64,000 nucleotides of DNA, from positions 62,001-126,000 of the forward strand of contig NZ_CP093299.1 of the NCBI RefSeq assembly GCF_024362805.1, read 5' to 3'. Origin of the DNA: Salipaludibacillus sp. LMS25. GTDB lineage: Bacteria; Bacillota; Bacilli; Bacillales; Salisediminibacteriaceae. Below the pieces are notes generated by a model, which was given only the letters and a program-made list of their open reading frames with translations, searched no databases and was not told the DNA's origin. The position numbers and the translations under genes were made by a program. Positions 55,116-64,000 of this stretch are shown piece by piece; positions within the stretch are counted from its first letter, which is position 1, and every line of letters starts with the position of its first letter.

Positions 55116-55526
55116 ATGGAATCCCATTTAACTGAAGGGGATATTGCGACAGCCATTTATAAAACGGGCAAGTATATTGGGGAAATAATAGGAAAGAACC
55201 AAAAAAACACACATGTTATCGTGAAAATTCTAGCTGTCCTAACACATCCAATGCAAGGTGATTTACACCAACCTGCCAAGGCAAACGTGCCGCTTTTTCA
55301 TGAACGAAAAGCACTAAGCTTTAATGAGAAAGCAAACATTCCTCTCTCACATGTCAAACTTTATAATGGGAAGATTCCGGACTATTCAATGTCATTATTA
55401 GAGGCGTTAACGCTTCAAAAGAATGAACTTACTAAGGAAAACAGCCCTTGGGCATTGAAATCACTTGAAGCGCTTCGTAAGCTGGAAGAGGAAACATATA
55501 AATTAAATTTAACAGAAGATTTCTAA
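55116..55526 (+). CDS. kapB: Kinase-associated protein B, KapB
   Basis: KapB assists the sporulation kinase KinB in B. subtilis. The 136 residues have the family pattern: GDIATAIYKTGKYIGEI (about 8-24), KILAVLTHPMQGDLHQP, VPLFHERKALSF, and IPDYSMSLLEAL. AGGAGGGG precedes the ATG. No kinB is seen nearby. It is the first of two plus-strand genes in the rnc-smc interval and converges on the quinone oxidoreductase gene with a shared terminator. Confidence 0.88.
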   Translation: MESHLTEGDIATAIYKTGKYIGEIIGKNQKNTHVIVKILAVLTHPMQGDLHQPAKANVPLFHERKALSFNEKANIPLSHVKLYNGKIPDYSMSLLEALTLQKNELTKENSPWALKSLEALRKLEEETYKLNLTEDF

Positions 55527-55594
55527 ATAAAAAGTAAGAGATTGAGCCTCATCCTGATGCCTAATAGATGCTCAATCTCTTACAGGCCTTTTTA
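55527..55594. terminator. Bidirectional terminator of kapB and the quinone oxidoreductase
   Basis: GTAAGAGATTGAGC and GCTCAATCTCTTAC form a perfect 14-bp stem over a 22-base loop. TTTTTATTT follows on the minus side, and CCTTTTT follows on the plus side after a few bases, so it can stop both convergent genes. Confidence 0.9.
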
Positions 55595-56575
55595 AGGGAT
55601 TAGAATAAGTTTCCCTTGTGTTTTCCTATTTTGCATCTCTTCATGAACCTGCGCAACATCTTCAAGGGCATAAGTCTTACCGATAATCGTTTTTAACTTT
55701 CCTTCCGTGGCAAAATTTAAGATATTTTGTAAACTTTCTTGGTACAAGGCGGGTTTTTCCATCATGGCAGGTAAAAAGAACCCTGTAATCGTTTTGTTTT
55801 TCTCCATCAAGTCTACTGGGTTTAAGACAGGAGTCTCCCCACTGGCTACCCCATATATAATAAGTCGGCCAAATGGAGCAAGACAGTGTACTGAACGTTG
55901 AAAAACATCACCTCCAGCCATTTCAAGTATCACATCTACACCACGCCCACCTGTTAGATCACGTATATGTTGGTCCCAATTATCTTGGGTATAATCAATG
56001 ACCTTATCTGCCCCTAACTGTTTAGCTAATTGCCGCTTACTGTCCGTACTTGCTGTGGCAAGCACTTTACCCGCTCCAAACAAGTTAGCCAATTGGACAG
56101 CAAGACTTCCAACTCCACCAGCTGCAGCATGAATCAGAATAGACTCTCCTTCTTGTAAACGTCCCATCGTCGTTATAATGTGGTAGGCGCTGAGAGCTTG
56201 TAAAGGGAGAGCAACTGCTTGATACACATCTAATTGCTCTGGCTTGCGTATAAGACTGGCTTCATCAGCAACTACAAAATCAGCATAGGCCCCTGCCCCT
56301 ACGAGAGCTATAACACTATCACCTTTAGCCACAGCTGTCACTGTCTCACCCACCTCTTCTACCTCTCCCACCACTTCAGATCCTGGGATAAAAGGTAGAT
56401 GGGTTGGTAGCACATAATTCCCTTCTCTCCTCATGGTGTCCGCATAATTGACACCGATGGCTTGCGTATGAATAAGGACTTGATGGTCTTTGATTTCCGG
56501 ACGTGGTAAATCGACCATCTCCAATACTTCAGGGCCGCCAAAAGATTTAAATTGTATCGCTCGCACATCTCTCAA
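55592..56575 (-). CDS. Zinc-free NAD(P)H:quinone oxidoreductase, MDR family
   Basis: This medium-chain reductase probably reduces quinones or enones with NADPH. The 327 residues show the GroES-like N-domain with IGVNYADTMRREGNYVLP (about 38-55) and PGSEVVGEV. The Rossmann nucleotide site is HAAAGGVGSLAVQLANLFGA (about 148-167). The catalytic and structural zinc ligands of alcohol dehydrogenases are missing, which points to the QOR subgroup. It follows rnc on the same strand, separated by a strong terminator, so it is probably a separate unit. Substrate is unknown. Confidence 0.85.
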   Translation of the reverse strand: MRDVRAIQFKSFGGPEVLEMVDLPRPEIKDHQVLIHTQAIGVNYADTMRREGNYVLPTHLPFIPGSEVVGEVEEVGETVTAVAKGDSVIALVGAGAYADFVVADEASLIRKPEQLDVYQAVALPLQALSAYHIITTMGRLQEGESILIHAAAGGVGSLAVQLANLFGAGKVLATASTDSKRQLAKQLGADKVIDYTQDNWDQHIRDLTGGRGVDVILEMAGGDVFQRSVHCLAPFGRLIIYGVASGETPVLNPVDLMEKNKTITGFFLPAMMEKPALYQESLQNILNFATEGKLKTIIGKTYALEDVAQVHEEMQNRKTQGKLILIP

Positions 56576-56700
56576 CTCCTATTCCTTGTTAGAATCTGAC
56601 TTTTCACTTTAATATATAGTTAACCACTCATGTACATATCCCCTAATAACCCCATATTAAATCGTTTTTTTTTAAAGGAAGCCTGTTTTAAAAATACACC

Positions 56701-56768
56701 AAAAAAGAGAATATGACAGCTCTTATAACAAAAGTTAATTTTGTCGTTAAAGAGCTGTCATATCCTCT
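56701..56768 (-). terminator. Intrinsic terminator of rnc, with nested stem
   Basis: ATATGACAGCTCTT pairs with AAGAGCTGTCATAT, extended by GAGA/CTC at the base, around an inner ACAAAA/TTTTGT stem. In the rnc direction a run of six T residues follows directly. It lies about 20 bases beyond the rnc stop. Confidence 0.88.
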
Positions 56769-56787
56769 CAGGTGATACTTAAAGATG

Positions 56788-57552
56788 CTATTTCGTATTT
56801 AGTTTTTCAAGTGCTTTTTGAGCAGCCATTTGTTCAGCTTCTTTTTTAGATTTACCTGCACCTTTTCCTAATTGTGTTTTATCAAGTGTGACTTCTGACA
56901 CAAATTCACGTGCATGGGCAGGACCTTTTTCTTCAACAATCTTGTAATGCACTTGCCCTTGGTTTTCACGCTGAATTAATTCTTGCAACTGACTCTTAAA
57001 ATCCATCATATGGGAAAAAGCACCATTGTGAATCTTCGGATAGACGTATTCTTTTAGAAAACTATAAACAGCTTCTAAACCTGAATCAAGATACAACGCG
57101 CCAATAAATGCTTCAAACACATCAGCAAGGAGTGCTGGACGTTTTCGACCACCTGTCATCTCTTCCCCTTTACCTAAAAGAACAAAGTCGCCAAATGTCA
57201 ATTCATCGGCAATCTTCGCTAATGACGGCTCACATACGATGGCAGCTCTGAGTTTGGTCATCTCGCCTTCACTCATATGGTCAAATAGTTTAAACAAATA
57301 TTGAGAGATGGCCAATTCCAAAACTGCATCGCCTAAAAACTCAAGTCGTTCGTTATCGTCATGTGGGCGAATACGATGTTCGTTTACGTATGATGAATGG
57401 GTGAAAGCTTGAATAAACAAATCTTCATTTTTAAATTCAACATGAATAGATGTTAAAAACTGACGATATTTAGTTTTTTTTGCTTGCGTCATTTGCATTT
57501 TTTTAGGCTGGCGTTTCATTCCCCTTCTGGTGATCTTTCTTGACTGTTGCAT
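56788..57552 (-). CDS. rnc: Ribonuclease III
   Basis: RNase III cuts double-stranded RNA, including 30S rRNA precursors. I prefer the ATG giving [13 protein letters not shown], with GGGGGTTC before it; an ATG four codons earlier is possible. The 254 residues have a basic N-terminal tail and the RNase III domain with the signature [20 protein letters not shown], plus a second acidic patch in [17 protein letters not shown]-terminal dsRNA-binding domain follows with [15 protein letters not shown] and [18 protein letters not shown]. All catalytic acids are present. Confidence 0.95.
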   Translation of the reverse strand: MQQSRKITRRGMKRQPKKMQMTQAKKTKYRQFLTSIHVEFKNEDLFIQAFTHSSYVNEHRIRPHDDNERLEFLGDAVLELAISQYLFKLFDHMSEGEMTKLRAAIVCEPSLAKIADELTFGDFVLLGKGEEMTGGRKRPALLADVFEAFIGALYLDSGLEAVYSFLKEYVYPKIHNGAFSHMMDFKSQLQELIQRENQGQVHYKIVEEKGPAHAREFVSEVTLDKTQLGKGAGKSKKEAEQMAAQKALEKLNTK

Positions 57553-57731
57553 GAGAACCCCCATATTTGTATCAATTAGGTATTGAGCCCAATTCTTATT
57601 TTAAAATTATTCCTCCATCGTAAATCGACTATTAATCCTTATGTAAAATACGACTACTAAACAGGTTAACTCGTTATTTCCGACACTATTATGTCATTTA
57701 GGAATGATTTTAAAGACCTTTAGGTCACTAA

Positions 57732-57760
57732 ATTATCCATTGTTGACACGTCTCGATCAA
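57732..57760 (-). promoter_or_regulatory. Putative promoter of rnc
   Basis: TTGATC, 17 bases, and GATAAT (5 of 6) lie about 180-210 bases upstream of rnc on its strand. The -35 matches at 4 of 6 bases. Confidence 0.5.
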
Positions 57761-57857
57761 GAGTAAACGAGCTGATCAGCAGCTATACGGCCTTGCCAGA
57801 GGATAATGAGTCATACGCCTATTAACTGGTAACTTACCAGCTGTTTAAACTGAGTTT

Positions 57858-57897
57858 GAAAAACGTGGCTTTCCGCCAAGTTTTCCTGGCGAAAGCC
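57858..57897 (-). terminator. Intrinsic terminator of acpP
   Basis: In the acpP direction GGCTTTCGCCA pairs with TGGCGGAAAGCC (one bulged base) over a short loop, followed by ACG and a TTTTT run. It begins about 15 bases after the acpP stop and ends the fapR operon. Confidence 0.88.
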
Positions 57898-57911
57898 TAA
57901 CGTTTTATCAT

Positions 57912-58145
57912 TTATTGATGACGCTCTATGTATTCAATCACGTCACCGACTGTTGCAATTTTCTCCGCATCTTCGTCTGAAATTTCAAGATCAAACTCAT
58001 CTTCAAGTTCCATCACTAATTCGACGACGTCTAAAGAGTCAGCTCCAAGGTCATCCTTGAAAGTCGCTTCTTTCTTCACTTCTGATTCATCGACCCCGAG
58101 GCGTTCGGAAACGATTTTTGCAATTCTTTCTTGTACCGCTGCCAT
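57912..58145 (-). CDS. acpP: Acyl carrier protein
   Basis: ACP carries growing acyl chains on a phosphopantetheine arm. The 77-residue acidic protein has the attachment Ser in [13 protein letters not shown] (about residue 37). The start [16 protein letters not shown] and the C-terminal EYIERHQ are typical. GAGGAGGTGAA precedes the ATG. It follows fabG with a 111-base gap that has its own promoter-like TATAAT. Confidence 0.97.
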   Translation of the reverse strand: MAAVQERIAKIVSERLGVDESEVKKEATFKDDLGADSLDVVELVMELEDEFDLEISDEDAEKIATVGDVIEYIERHQ

Positions 58146-58166
58146 TTACTTCACCTCCTCTCAGTC

Positions 58167-58200
58167 ATTATAGGATAAAGCTGTTTAAAATACCAGTTAG
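58167..58200 (-). promoter_or_regulatory. Possible acpP promoter
   Basis: A perfect TATAAT stands about 20 bases before the acpP start on its strand, with CTGGTA (weak -35) at 18 bases. Upstream is a small AGATTT/AAATCT hairpin near 58215-58235. Such a promoter would allow acpP to be made in excess of fabG; positions are approximate. Confidence 0.4.
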
Positions 58201-58256
58201 ATTTTACACATTGGTAATTAGATTTTCCTACAAATCTGTAATTCATTAGTCTATCT

Positions 58257-58997
58257 TTATTGCATGACCATCCCGCCATCAACGTGCAATGTTTGTCCCG
58301 TCATATAAGCAGATGCATCACTGGCTAGAAATACCACCACTCGGGCAACATCCTCAGGTTTACCGAGCTCAGCTAGAGGAATTTGCTTGAGTAACGCCTC
58401 TTTTGTCTCCTCTGACAATTCGTCTGTCATATCAGTACCAATAAAACCTGGTGCAACAGCATTCACACGGATATTTCGATTAGCTAGCTCTCTAGCTAGA
58501 GATTTTGTTAAGCCGATGACACCGGCTTTACTAGCTACATAATTAGCCTGTCCTGCATTTCCAAGGACACCAACAACAGAGGAAATATTAATAATTCGCC
58601 CGTAACGTTGTTTCATCATAGGTCTTGTGACAGCTTTTGAACAGTTAAAGACACCTTTTAAATTCGTGTTTATCACAGCATCAAAATCGTTTTCTTTCAT
58701 GCGCATAATTAATGTATCTCGTGTTATGCCTGCATTATTGACGAGAATATCAATGGAACCGAAAGCGTCTATAACTGTCTCCATCATTTGCTTTACACTA
58801 TCAGCATTCGCTACGTCTGCTTGTACAGCTAATGCATTTACACCTAACTGACGACATTGTTCAGCTACTGCCTCTGCTTTTTCTCGATTGCCAGAAAAAT
58901 TAACGGCTACGTTAACACCTTGCCCAGCCAGTTCTAAACAAATAGCTTTTCCAATCCCCCTAGAACCACCTGTCACAAGAGCATGTTGTCCTTTCAT
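58257..58997 (-). CDS. fabG: 3-oxoacyl-ACP reductase FabG
   Basis: FabG reduces 3-oxoacyl-ACP with NADPH in fatty acid elongation. The 246-residue short-chain dehydrogenase has the nucleotide motif [16 protein letters not shown] (8-23), NNAG, and the catalytic Ser in [14 protein letters not shown]. The Tyr-x-x-x-Lys is in [11 protein letters not shown], where Tyr is residue 152 or so. The C-terminal [13 protein letters not shown] is standard. It follows fabD by 5 bases. Confidence 0.97.
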   Translation of the reverse strand: MKGQHALVTGGSRGIGKAICLELAGQGVNVAVNFSGNREKAEAVAEQCRQLGVNALAVQADVANADSVKQMMETVIDAFGSIDILVNNAGITRDTLIMRMKENDFDAVINTNLKGVFNCSKAVTRPMMKQRYGRIINISSVVGVLGNAGQANYVASKAGVIGLTKSLARELANRNIRVNAVAPGFIGTDMTDELSEETKEALLKQIPLAELGKPEDVARVVVFLASDASAYMTGQTLHVDGGMVMQ

Positions 58998-59002
58998 TGT
59001 CC

Positions 59003-59950
59003 TCAGTCTCCCTTCTCATCTAATGTTGCTATCGCTTTATCGAGTGATGCGTGATCATAAACAGGTAACACCGTTGAACGTCTCGATATTTTCTTTACTA
59101 GCCCACTTAATACTTTTCCAGGACCTACCTCAATGAACGTGTCCACACCTTGATCAACGAGGAACTTAATCGTATCTTCCCACAAAACAGGAGAATAAAT
59201 TTGCTCGACAAGTGCCGAAGGTATCTCGTCTTCAGAGAGGTATGGTTTTGCTGTTACATTACTTATGACTGGAATAAGTGGCTTTTCAAACGTTATATGA
59301 TCTAGAACGTCCGACATTTTTTGGGCGGCAGGTTTCATTAATTCAGAATGAAAAGGACCACTCACGGAAAGAACCATTGCCCTTTTAGCTCCGGCCTCTT
59401 TCGCCAACCTCACTGCCTTCTCCACTCCTTCAGTCGTGCCAGAGATGACAATTTGCCCGGGGCAATTAAAGTTAGCTGCCTGAACTTGGCCACCTTCCGA
59501 GGCAGCTTGTGAGACAATAGCCTGTAACGCTTCTCGATCCATACCTAAAATCGCAGCCATTGTTCCTTTGCCAGCTGGCACTGCTTCTTCCATCAGTTGA
59601 CCTCTTTGTCTAACAGCTTGAATGGCTTCTTTAAAACTTATAGCGCCAGTAGCAGTAAGGGCTGAATATTCACCGAGACTATGTCCTGCTGCAAAATCTG
59701 CTGTCAGCCCTTTTTCTTTTAGAATTTGCCAAATAGCCACGCTTGTTACTAATAGAGCTGGCTGTGTATTTTCAGTTCGTTTGAGCTCATCTTCATTACC
59801 ATTGAAAATAAGATGCGAAAATTTTTCTCCCAGGGCTTCATCGGCCTCGGTAAAAATAGCTTGGCAAGCGGTAAATGCCTCTGCAAGTTCTTTCCCCATA
59901 CCAATATGCTGAGCTCCTTGTCCTGGAAATAATAAGGCTACTTTTGTCAT
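59003..59950 (-). CDS. fabD: Malonyl-CoA:ACP transacylase FabD
   Basis: FabD moves malonyl groups from CoA to ACP. The 315-residue protein has the oxyanion [13 protein letters not shown] near residues 10-22 and the nucleophile Ser in [12 protein letters not shown] near residue 93. The His is in [13 protein letters not shown] near residue 202. Length and motifs are typical. It overlaps plsX by 4 bases and leads into fabG. Confidence 0.97.
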   Translation of the reverse strand: MTKVALLFPGQGAQHIGMGKELAEAFTACQAIFTEADEALGEKFSHLIFNGNEDELKRTENTQPALLVTSVAIWQILKEKGLTADFAAGHSLGEYSALTATGAISFKEAIQAVRQRGQLMEEAVPAGKGTMAAILGMDREALQAIVSQAASEGGQVQAANFNCPGQIVISGTTEGVEKAVRLAKEAGAKRAMVLSVSGPFHSELMKPAAQKMSDVLDHITFEKPLIPVISNVTAKPYLSEDEIPSALVEQIYSPVLWEDTIKFLVDQGVDTFIEVGPGKVLSGLVKKISRRSTVLPVYDHASLDKAIATLDEKGD

Positions 59951-60954
59951 GAATGGTTTTCCTCCTGTGTCGGCATAAGTTCTACTGCATTTTTTATCGT
60001 CTCAGTGACATTTTGCTCATACATTGTTTTCGCTTGCTTAATCGCACTAAAAAAAGCTTGTTCATCGGAAGACCCGTGAGCCTTTATGACTGGTGCTTGC
60101 AACCCGAACAAGCCTGCACCGCCATATTCAGAGTAGTCCATTTTCTCTTTCACTTTTTTAAACGAAGGCTTTAACACACCTGCTGCAAGTTTGTTTTTGA
60201 TTGACGACGTTAATTCATCCTTAAGAATTGAAAAAAGAGAGAGTGCGGTGCCTTCAATGGACTTTAATACGAGGTTGCCAGAGAAGCCATCACAAATCAC
60301 CACATCGGCTACGCCATCGAGCAGTTCTCTTGCTTCCACATTACCTACAAAATTGAGGGTACCCTCACTGAGACGCGCAAACACATGCTTCGTTAAATCT
60401 GTCCCTTTCCCAGCTTCCGATCCCACATTTAATAAGCCGATCCGTGGATTATCTATCCCCCATACTTTTCTCATATACACCTCACCCATGTAGGCGTATT
60501 GAATGAGATGCGATGGTTTTGCATCCATATTAGCTCCAACATCAAGGAGGAGAAAACCATCTCCATTTTTCGTCGGTAACATCGGTGCAAGTGCTGGTCG
60601 TTCAATTCCTTTCATTCGTCCTACTACAAGTAAACCAGCAGTCATAAGCGCACCAGTATTTCCAGCAGAAATAGCGGCATCTGCTCGTCCTTCTTTTACT
60701 TGTTGAACTGTCAAAACTATGGACGAATTTTTTTTTCGTCGTACCGCCCTAACTGGCGAATCCTCTCCAGTTATAACCTCATCTGTGTGGATAATAGCCA
60801 CTCTCTCGTTTTCTTTTAAAAGTGGTGTGATTTTCTCTTTATCACCAACGAGTATGATATGTAGATCTTCATAAGTTTCAAGGGCTTTCTCACAACCTTT
60901 AACAATACTTCCAGGGGCGTGATCGCCGCCCATCGCATCAACTGCCAGCCTCAT
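59947..60954 (-). CDS. plsX: Phosphate:acyl-ACP acyltransferase PlsX
   Basis: PlsX makes acyl-phosphate from acyl-ACP, the first step of phospholipid synthesis in this group. The 335-residue protein begins [18 protein letters not shown], the family signature. It then has [20 protein letters not shown] and [15 protein letters not shown]. It is the second gene of the fapR operon, 3 bases after fapR, and overlaps fabD. Confidence 0.97.
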   Translation of the reverse strand: MRLAVDAMGGDHAPGSIVKGCEKALETYEDLHIILVGDKEKITPLLKENERVAIIHTDEVITGEDSPVRAVRRKKNSSIVLTVQQVKEGRADAAISAGNTGALMTAGLLVVGRMKGIERPALAPMLPTKNGDGFLLLDVGANMDAKPSHLIQYAYMGEVYMRKVWGIDNPRIGLLNVGSEAGKGTDLTKHVFARLSEGTLNFVGNVEARELLDGVADVVICDGFSGNLVLKSIEGTALSLFSILKDELTSSIKNKLAAGVLKPSFKKVKEKMDYSEYGGAGLFGLQAPVIKAHGSSDEQAFFSAIKQAKTMYEQNVTETIKNAVELMPTQEENHS

Positions 60955-60956
60955 AA

Positions 60957-61529
60957 TTATGCTTCCTCCCCTGTGGATAGTTCTTCTCGAAACATGGCGA
61001 AGCTTCCTTTGAAAACAAGCTCCTGACCTACATAACTTTTCACTTCAACACGTGTTCTGTTGTTTTTATGACCAGTCACTTTTGCCTTGGCCACAACACG
61101 TTGCCCATTTTTCACCTGGCTCTTAAAGGAGACGTCTGCATTTGCTGTTAAAGCCAGTTCATCATCGATGACTGCAACAGCTAACGAGTTAGCTTGAGCA
61201 AATAAATGATGCCCTCTCGCAATGCCTGTCCGCGAAAAAACATGTTCTTCTTTAATATCTAAAATAGAGATGGCATGGTCATCAAGTTCTAGATCAACCA
61301 CTTCTCCAATCACTTCTTCAATCGGTAGTGCTTTAATGGTATCATATTGTTGCTTTGCTACATCTTTAATACGTTCTCTCACTTCTGGGATATTTAATTC
61401 CAGTCTGTCAAGACGAATTGTTTGAACACTCACATTAAACTCAGCGGCGAGTGCATCATCCGTAATAAAGGGATTTTCGTCTATTTTTTCTTTTAGCATT
61501 GGCTGGCGTTTTCTTTTAGACAGTTTCAT
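60957..61529 (-). CDS. fapR: Fatty acid and phospholipid repressor FapR
   Basis: FapR represses lipid-synthesis genes and is released by malonyl-CoA. I prefer the ATG giving [15 protein letters not shown], with GGATGTGA upstream; an earlier ATG sits almost at the presumed transcription start. The 190-residue product has the N-terminal HTH domain [20 protein letters not shown] and the C-terminal hot-dog domain with [20 protein letters not shown] and the malonyl-CoA site region. It leads plsX, fabD, fabG and acpP. Confidence 0.94.
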   Translation of the reverse strand: MKLSKRKRQPMLKEKIDENPFITDDALAAEFNVSVQTIRLDRLELNIPEVRERIKDVAKQQYDTIKALPIEEVIGEVVDLELDDHAISILDIKEEHVFSRTGIARGHHLFAQANSLAVAVIDDELALTANADVSFKSQVKNGQRVVAKAKVTGHKNNRTRVEVKSYVGQELVFKGSFAMFREELSTGEEA

Positions 61530-61550
61530 TTTTATCACATCCACACTCAT

Positions 61551-61566
61551 ATGACTAGGTACTAAA
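61551..61566 (-). promoter_or_regulatory. FapR-type operator overlapping the fapR start site
   Basis: The strand of fapR reads TTTAGTACCTAGTCAT here. The left half TTAGTACC matches the known FapR half-site, while the right half is degenerate. It sits at the expected start of transcription of the promoter at 61570-61599, the position used for autoregulation in B. subtilis. Confidence 0.6.
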
Positions 61567-61569
61567 GGT

Positions 61570-61599
61570 AGTATATAACTGATTACTGTTACATTTCAA
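61570..61599 (-). promoter_or_regulatory. SigA promoter of the fapR operon
   Basis: TTGAAA, 18 bases, and TATACT (5 of 6 each) lie in the short gap between recG and fapR. The operator follows directly downstream. Confidence 0.65.
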
Positions 61600-61612
61600 C
61601 CGAAAGTTCATT

Positions 61613-63646
61613 TCAATCTATTTTTGTTTGTGAAAATGCCCCTTGTTTTCTTAGCGCTTCCCTTAGTGATAGATAATCGTCACTTTCCCAAAAAGCCTTA
61701 GAATTCACAAGTTTAACAGCATCTTGACGGGCTATCTCTAGCACACGGTAATCCTCTACAAGATCGGCTACTTTAAATTGGGGCAGACCACTTTGTTTAA
61801 CGCCGAAAAAATCACCAGGACCTCTAAGCTCTAAATCTTTTTGAGATAACTCAAACCCGTCGTTCGTTTCCGTCATAATTCCCATACGTTCTTTACCTAC
61901 TTCTGTTTTTGGATCAGCAAGCAAAATACAGTGAGCTTGTTCAGCCCCTCGTCCCACTCGTCCACGTAATTGATGTAGTTGAGATAACCCAAAGCGATCT
62001 GCATCGTAGATGACCATGACGGTGGCATTTGGCACGTTTACCCCTACTTCTACTACTGTTGTGGAGACAAGAATTTGAATCTCGTTTTTTGTATAGGCTA
62101 GCATCACCTGTTCTTTTTCATCATGACTCAGTCTGCCGTGCATAAGACCAACGGTTATCGTTGGCAAGGCTGTGGAAAGTTGGGCATGAACATCAATCGC
62201 GTTCTGAACCTCTAACTGCTCTGACTCTTCTATAAGCGGACAAATCACATATGCTTGATGACCTTTTCCCACTTCTTTTTTTATAAATTCAAGTACACGT
62301 GGAAGCATATCATGTCTTGCCCAATGTGTTTGTACCGGTTTCCTTCCTTTTGGCATTTGATCGATTGTCGACACATCCATATCACCAAATGCTGTTATAG
62401 CTAATGTTCTCGGAATCGGGGTTGCCGTCATAAATAGCACGTCAGGATTTATACCTTTATTTTTTAAAATTCGACGCTGCTCGACCCCAAATCTGTGCTG
62501 TTCATCGGTTATGACGAGGCCAAGATGATGAAAAATGACACTTTCTTGAATAAGTGCGTGAGTTCCGATGATAATATCCACTTCTCCTAATGCTAATTTC
62601 TCAAGTGTCTCCCTTCTCTCTTTCACTTTCGAAGACCCTGACAAATGAGCAATAGATAGTTCTGTATCCTTAAAGAGTTGTCTGAGAGACGTTGTATGCT
62701 GTTCTGCTAATATTTCTGTTGGAACCATTAGAGCACCTTGAAATCCTGATAATGCATTTGCATATAAAGCAATAGCAGCCACTATCGTTTTCCCAGATCC
62801 TACATCCCCTTGAAGCAATCGATTCATTCGTGCATTCGCTTGTAAATCAGAATAAATATCATCAAGGACCTTGCCTTGAGCTGCTGTTAAAGAAAAAGGA
62901 AGATCCTTGATAAAACCTTCTACTCTATCAAGGGGGAATTGCTTCTTTTGACCCCTTTCTCCTTCTTTCTCTTTTTTACGGAAAATCTGCATTTTAAGCT
63001 GAAATAAAAGGAGTTCCTCATAAATCATTCGCCGCTTTGCTTGTTTAAATGCCGTGATATCATGAGGAAAATGTAAACTATAAAGGGCTTTCTTTCTCGA
63101 CGTTAACTTGTAGGCTGACAATAATTGTGAAGGCAATATTTCTGTTATACGTTCTCCAAAAGTATTAAAAGCTTGTTCAATCAAGTTTCTAAGCATCGTT
63201 ACTTTTATGTCACCTTTAACAGAATAAACTGGCTCAAGTTCATTATCCCGGTCGATCTTTTTAGGTTTAACGGTGCCTCCGCTCATTATCATTCGATTTT
63301 TATCAAGTTTACCGGAAAAAATAATGTGATCACCAGGCTGAATCTGATTCTTTAAATACGGTTGGTTGAAAAAAATAGCTTGAACCAACAAACCGTCCAC
63401 GAGGGCGCGAACGGTAAGTCGTGATTTTTTTTTGCCAAAATAGCGTAACTCTGGCATGCTGTGAACAGTTCCTTGCACAGTCACTTTTTCATCATGGGAC
63501 ACTTCTTTTAAAGGGCGGATAGCATGATCTTCATACCGAAAAGGAAAATGCTCAATTAAGTCTTGTATTGTTGTAATCCCCATTTCATTCAGCTGTTCTG
63601 TCGTTCTCGGTCCCGCTCCCTTTAAAACTGCTACTGACTCATCCAT
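61613..63646 (-). CDS. recG: ATP-dependent DNA helicase RecG
   Basis: RecG remodels stalled forks and branched DNA. The 677-residue protein has an N-terminal wedge domain with an OB fold (about 20-150). The helicase motifs follow: LLQGDVGSGKTIVAAIAL near 280, TDEQHRFGVEQR (DEQH box), TATPIPRTLAI, and VVEVGVNVPNATVMVI, QLHQLRGRVGRG. The C-terminus has the wedge-linked PGDFFGVKQSGLPQF. Standard length. It follows sdaAA after 6 bases. Confidence 0.97.
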   Translation of the reverse strand: MDESVAVLKGAGPRTTEQLNEMGITTIQDLIEHFPFRYEDHAIRPLKEVSHDEKVTVQGTVHSMPELRYFGKKKSRLTVRALVDGLLVQAIFFNQPYLKNQIQPGDHIIFSGKLDKNRMIMSGGTVKPKKIDRDNELEPVYSVKGDIKVTMLRNLIEQAFNTFGERITEILPSQLLSAYKLTSRKKALYSLHFPHDITAFKQAKRRMIYEELLLFQLKMQIFRKKEKEGERGQKKQFPLDRVEGFIKDLPFSLTAAQGKVLDDIYSDLQANARMNRLLQGDVGSGKTIVAAIALYANALSGFQGALMVPTEILAEQHTTSLRQLFKDTELSIAHLSGSSKVKERRETLEKLALGEVDIIIGTHALIQESVIFHHLGLVITDEQHRFGVEQRRILKNKGINPDVLFMTATPIPRTLAITAFGDMDVSTIDQMPKGRKPVQTHWARHDMLPRVLEFIKKEVGKGHQAYVICPLIEESEQLEVQNAIDVHAQLSTALPTITVGLMHGRLSHDEKEQVMLAYTKNEIQILVSTTVVEVGVNVPNATVMVIYDADRFGLSQLHQLRGRVGRGAEQAHCILLADPKTEVGKERMGIMTETNDGFELSQKDLELRGPGDFFGVKQSGLPQFKVADLVEDYRVLEIARQDAVKLVNSKAFWESDDYLSLREALRKQGAFSQTKID

Positions 63647-63652
63647 TCCTCG

Positions 63653-64000
63653 TCACTCCTGTCTTGCCATCGCTCCAAAAATTTGTTCTTTGTATTTTTT
63701 TCCTGTAGGTGTCGCAGCAAGCCCCCCCTCTCCAGTTTCCCTTAACATCGATGGCATCGTTTCCCCAATACGGTACATAGCATCAATTACTTCATCACAT
63801 GGAATTCTGCTTTCAATCCCTGCTAATGCTAAGTCAGCTGCTACTAAGGCATTAGAGGCACCAAACGCATTTCGTTTAACACAAGGGACTTCCACTAGCC
63901 CCGCTACAGGGTCACAGACGAGCCCTAACATATTTTTAAGAGAAATAGCCATGGCATGAGCAGACTGTCGGGGTGAGCCCCCTGCCATTTCTACAATAGC
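63653..64000 (-). CDS. sdaAA: L-serine dehydratase alpha subunit, C-terminal part
   Basis: SdaAA is the catalytic subunit of the iron-sulfur L-serine dehydratase, which turns serine into pyruvate and ammonia. Only the last 115 codons are in the window; the frame runs open through base 64000. It includes AMAISLKNMLGLVCDPVAGL with an iron-sulfur Cys, EVPCVKRNAFGASNALVA with a second Cys, and a C-terminal GGLAATPTGKKYKEQIFG. The 5' part lies outside. It precedes recG as in B. subtilis. Confidence 0.95.
   Translation of the reverse strand, partial: AIVEMAGGSPRQSAHAMAISLKNMLGLVCDPVAGLVEVPCVKRNAFGASNALVAADLALAGIESRIPCDEVIDAMYRIGETMPSMLRETGEGGLAATPTGKKYKEQIFGAMARQE

Larger units (their letters stand above)
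57553..57911. other. acpP-rnc gap with terminator, promoter and long leader
   Basis: The 359-base gap holds the acpP terminator, a CTGGTAA/TTACCAG palindrome near 57825-57840, the rnc promoter at 57732-57760 and then about 170 bases of leader before rnc. The leader has a small GACCT/AGGTC hairpin near its start. I see no gene. Confidence 0.55.

Noticed and set aside
1..64000. CRISPR array, tRNA or rRNA genes, prophage, transposase
   Set aside because: No regularly spaced direct repeats, cloverleaf, rRNA sequence or recombinase other than XerC was seen in the read-through; I could not run a tRNA or profile search.

Overview
The window is a stretch of chromosomal backbone from a low-to-moderate GC, spore-forming, motile Firmicute of the family Bacillaceae. 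Gene content and order follow Bacillus subtilis almost gene for gene from sdaAA through recG, fapR, rnc, smc, ffh, rplS, rnhB, sucCD, topA and codY into the fla/che operon. Extra features point to a member away from B. subtilis, perhaps an alkaliphilic or halophilic genus; that placement is inference. These features are a signal peptidase gene between rplS and rbgA, an HD-GYP gene, kapB between rnc and smc, and a TIGR02530-type flagellar gene. All confident genes except two short ones (kapB and a yfkK-like gene) are on the minus strand, so the biological reading order runs from high to low coordinates.

Layout, read from right to left. Positions 64000-57900 hold the 3' end of sdaAA, recG, and the fapR-plsX-fabD-fabG-acpP lipid operon with a FapR-type operator. 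Positions 57900-48100 hold rnc, an inserted four-gene block (quinone oxidoreductase, kapB, an HD-GYP protein, a yfkK-like gene), then smc, ftsY and ylxM. Positions 48100-43800 hold ffh, rpsP, khpA, ylqD, rimM, trmD and rplS. Positions 43500-38000 hold lepB, rbgA, rnhB, ylqG, ylqH and a divergent alpha/beta-type SASP gene. Positions 37400-26400 hold sucCD, dprA, topA, trmFO, xerC, hslV, hslU and codY. Positions 26100-1 hold the fla/che operon from flgB to the truncated cheD.

The fla/che part encodes the basal body rod, MS ring, C-ring switch (FliG, FliM, FliY), export apparatus (FlhA, FlhB, FliO/Z, P, Q, R, H, I, J), hook proteins, the placement proteins FlhF and FlhG, and the chemotaxis proteins CheB, A, W, C, D and Y. 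CodY is encoded just upstream of the flgB promoter, which carries an imperfect CodY-like box. The right part joins lipid synthesis, co-translational targeting (Ffh, FtsY, and the paralogue FlhF), ribosome maturation and chromosome organisation.

No rRNA, tRNA, CRISPR array, prophage or intact insertion sequence was seen. The least ordinary content lies in the long gaps. There is a roughly 157-bp structured repeat in three copies (one an internal deletion, one supplying the stop codon of rbgA), two further short repeat families, and several strong stem-loops without T-tracts. The divergent SASP-like gene and the FliK-like/FlhB-like pair ylqG-ylqH, next to each other outside the flagellar operon, are the most interesting coding features.
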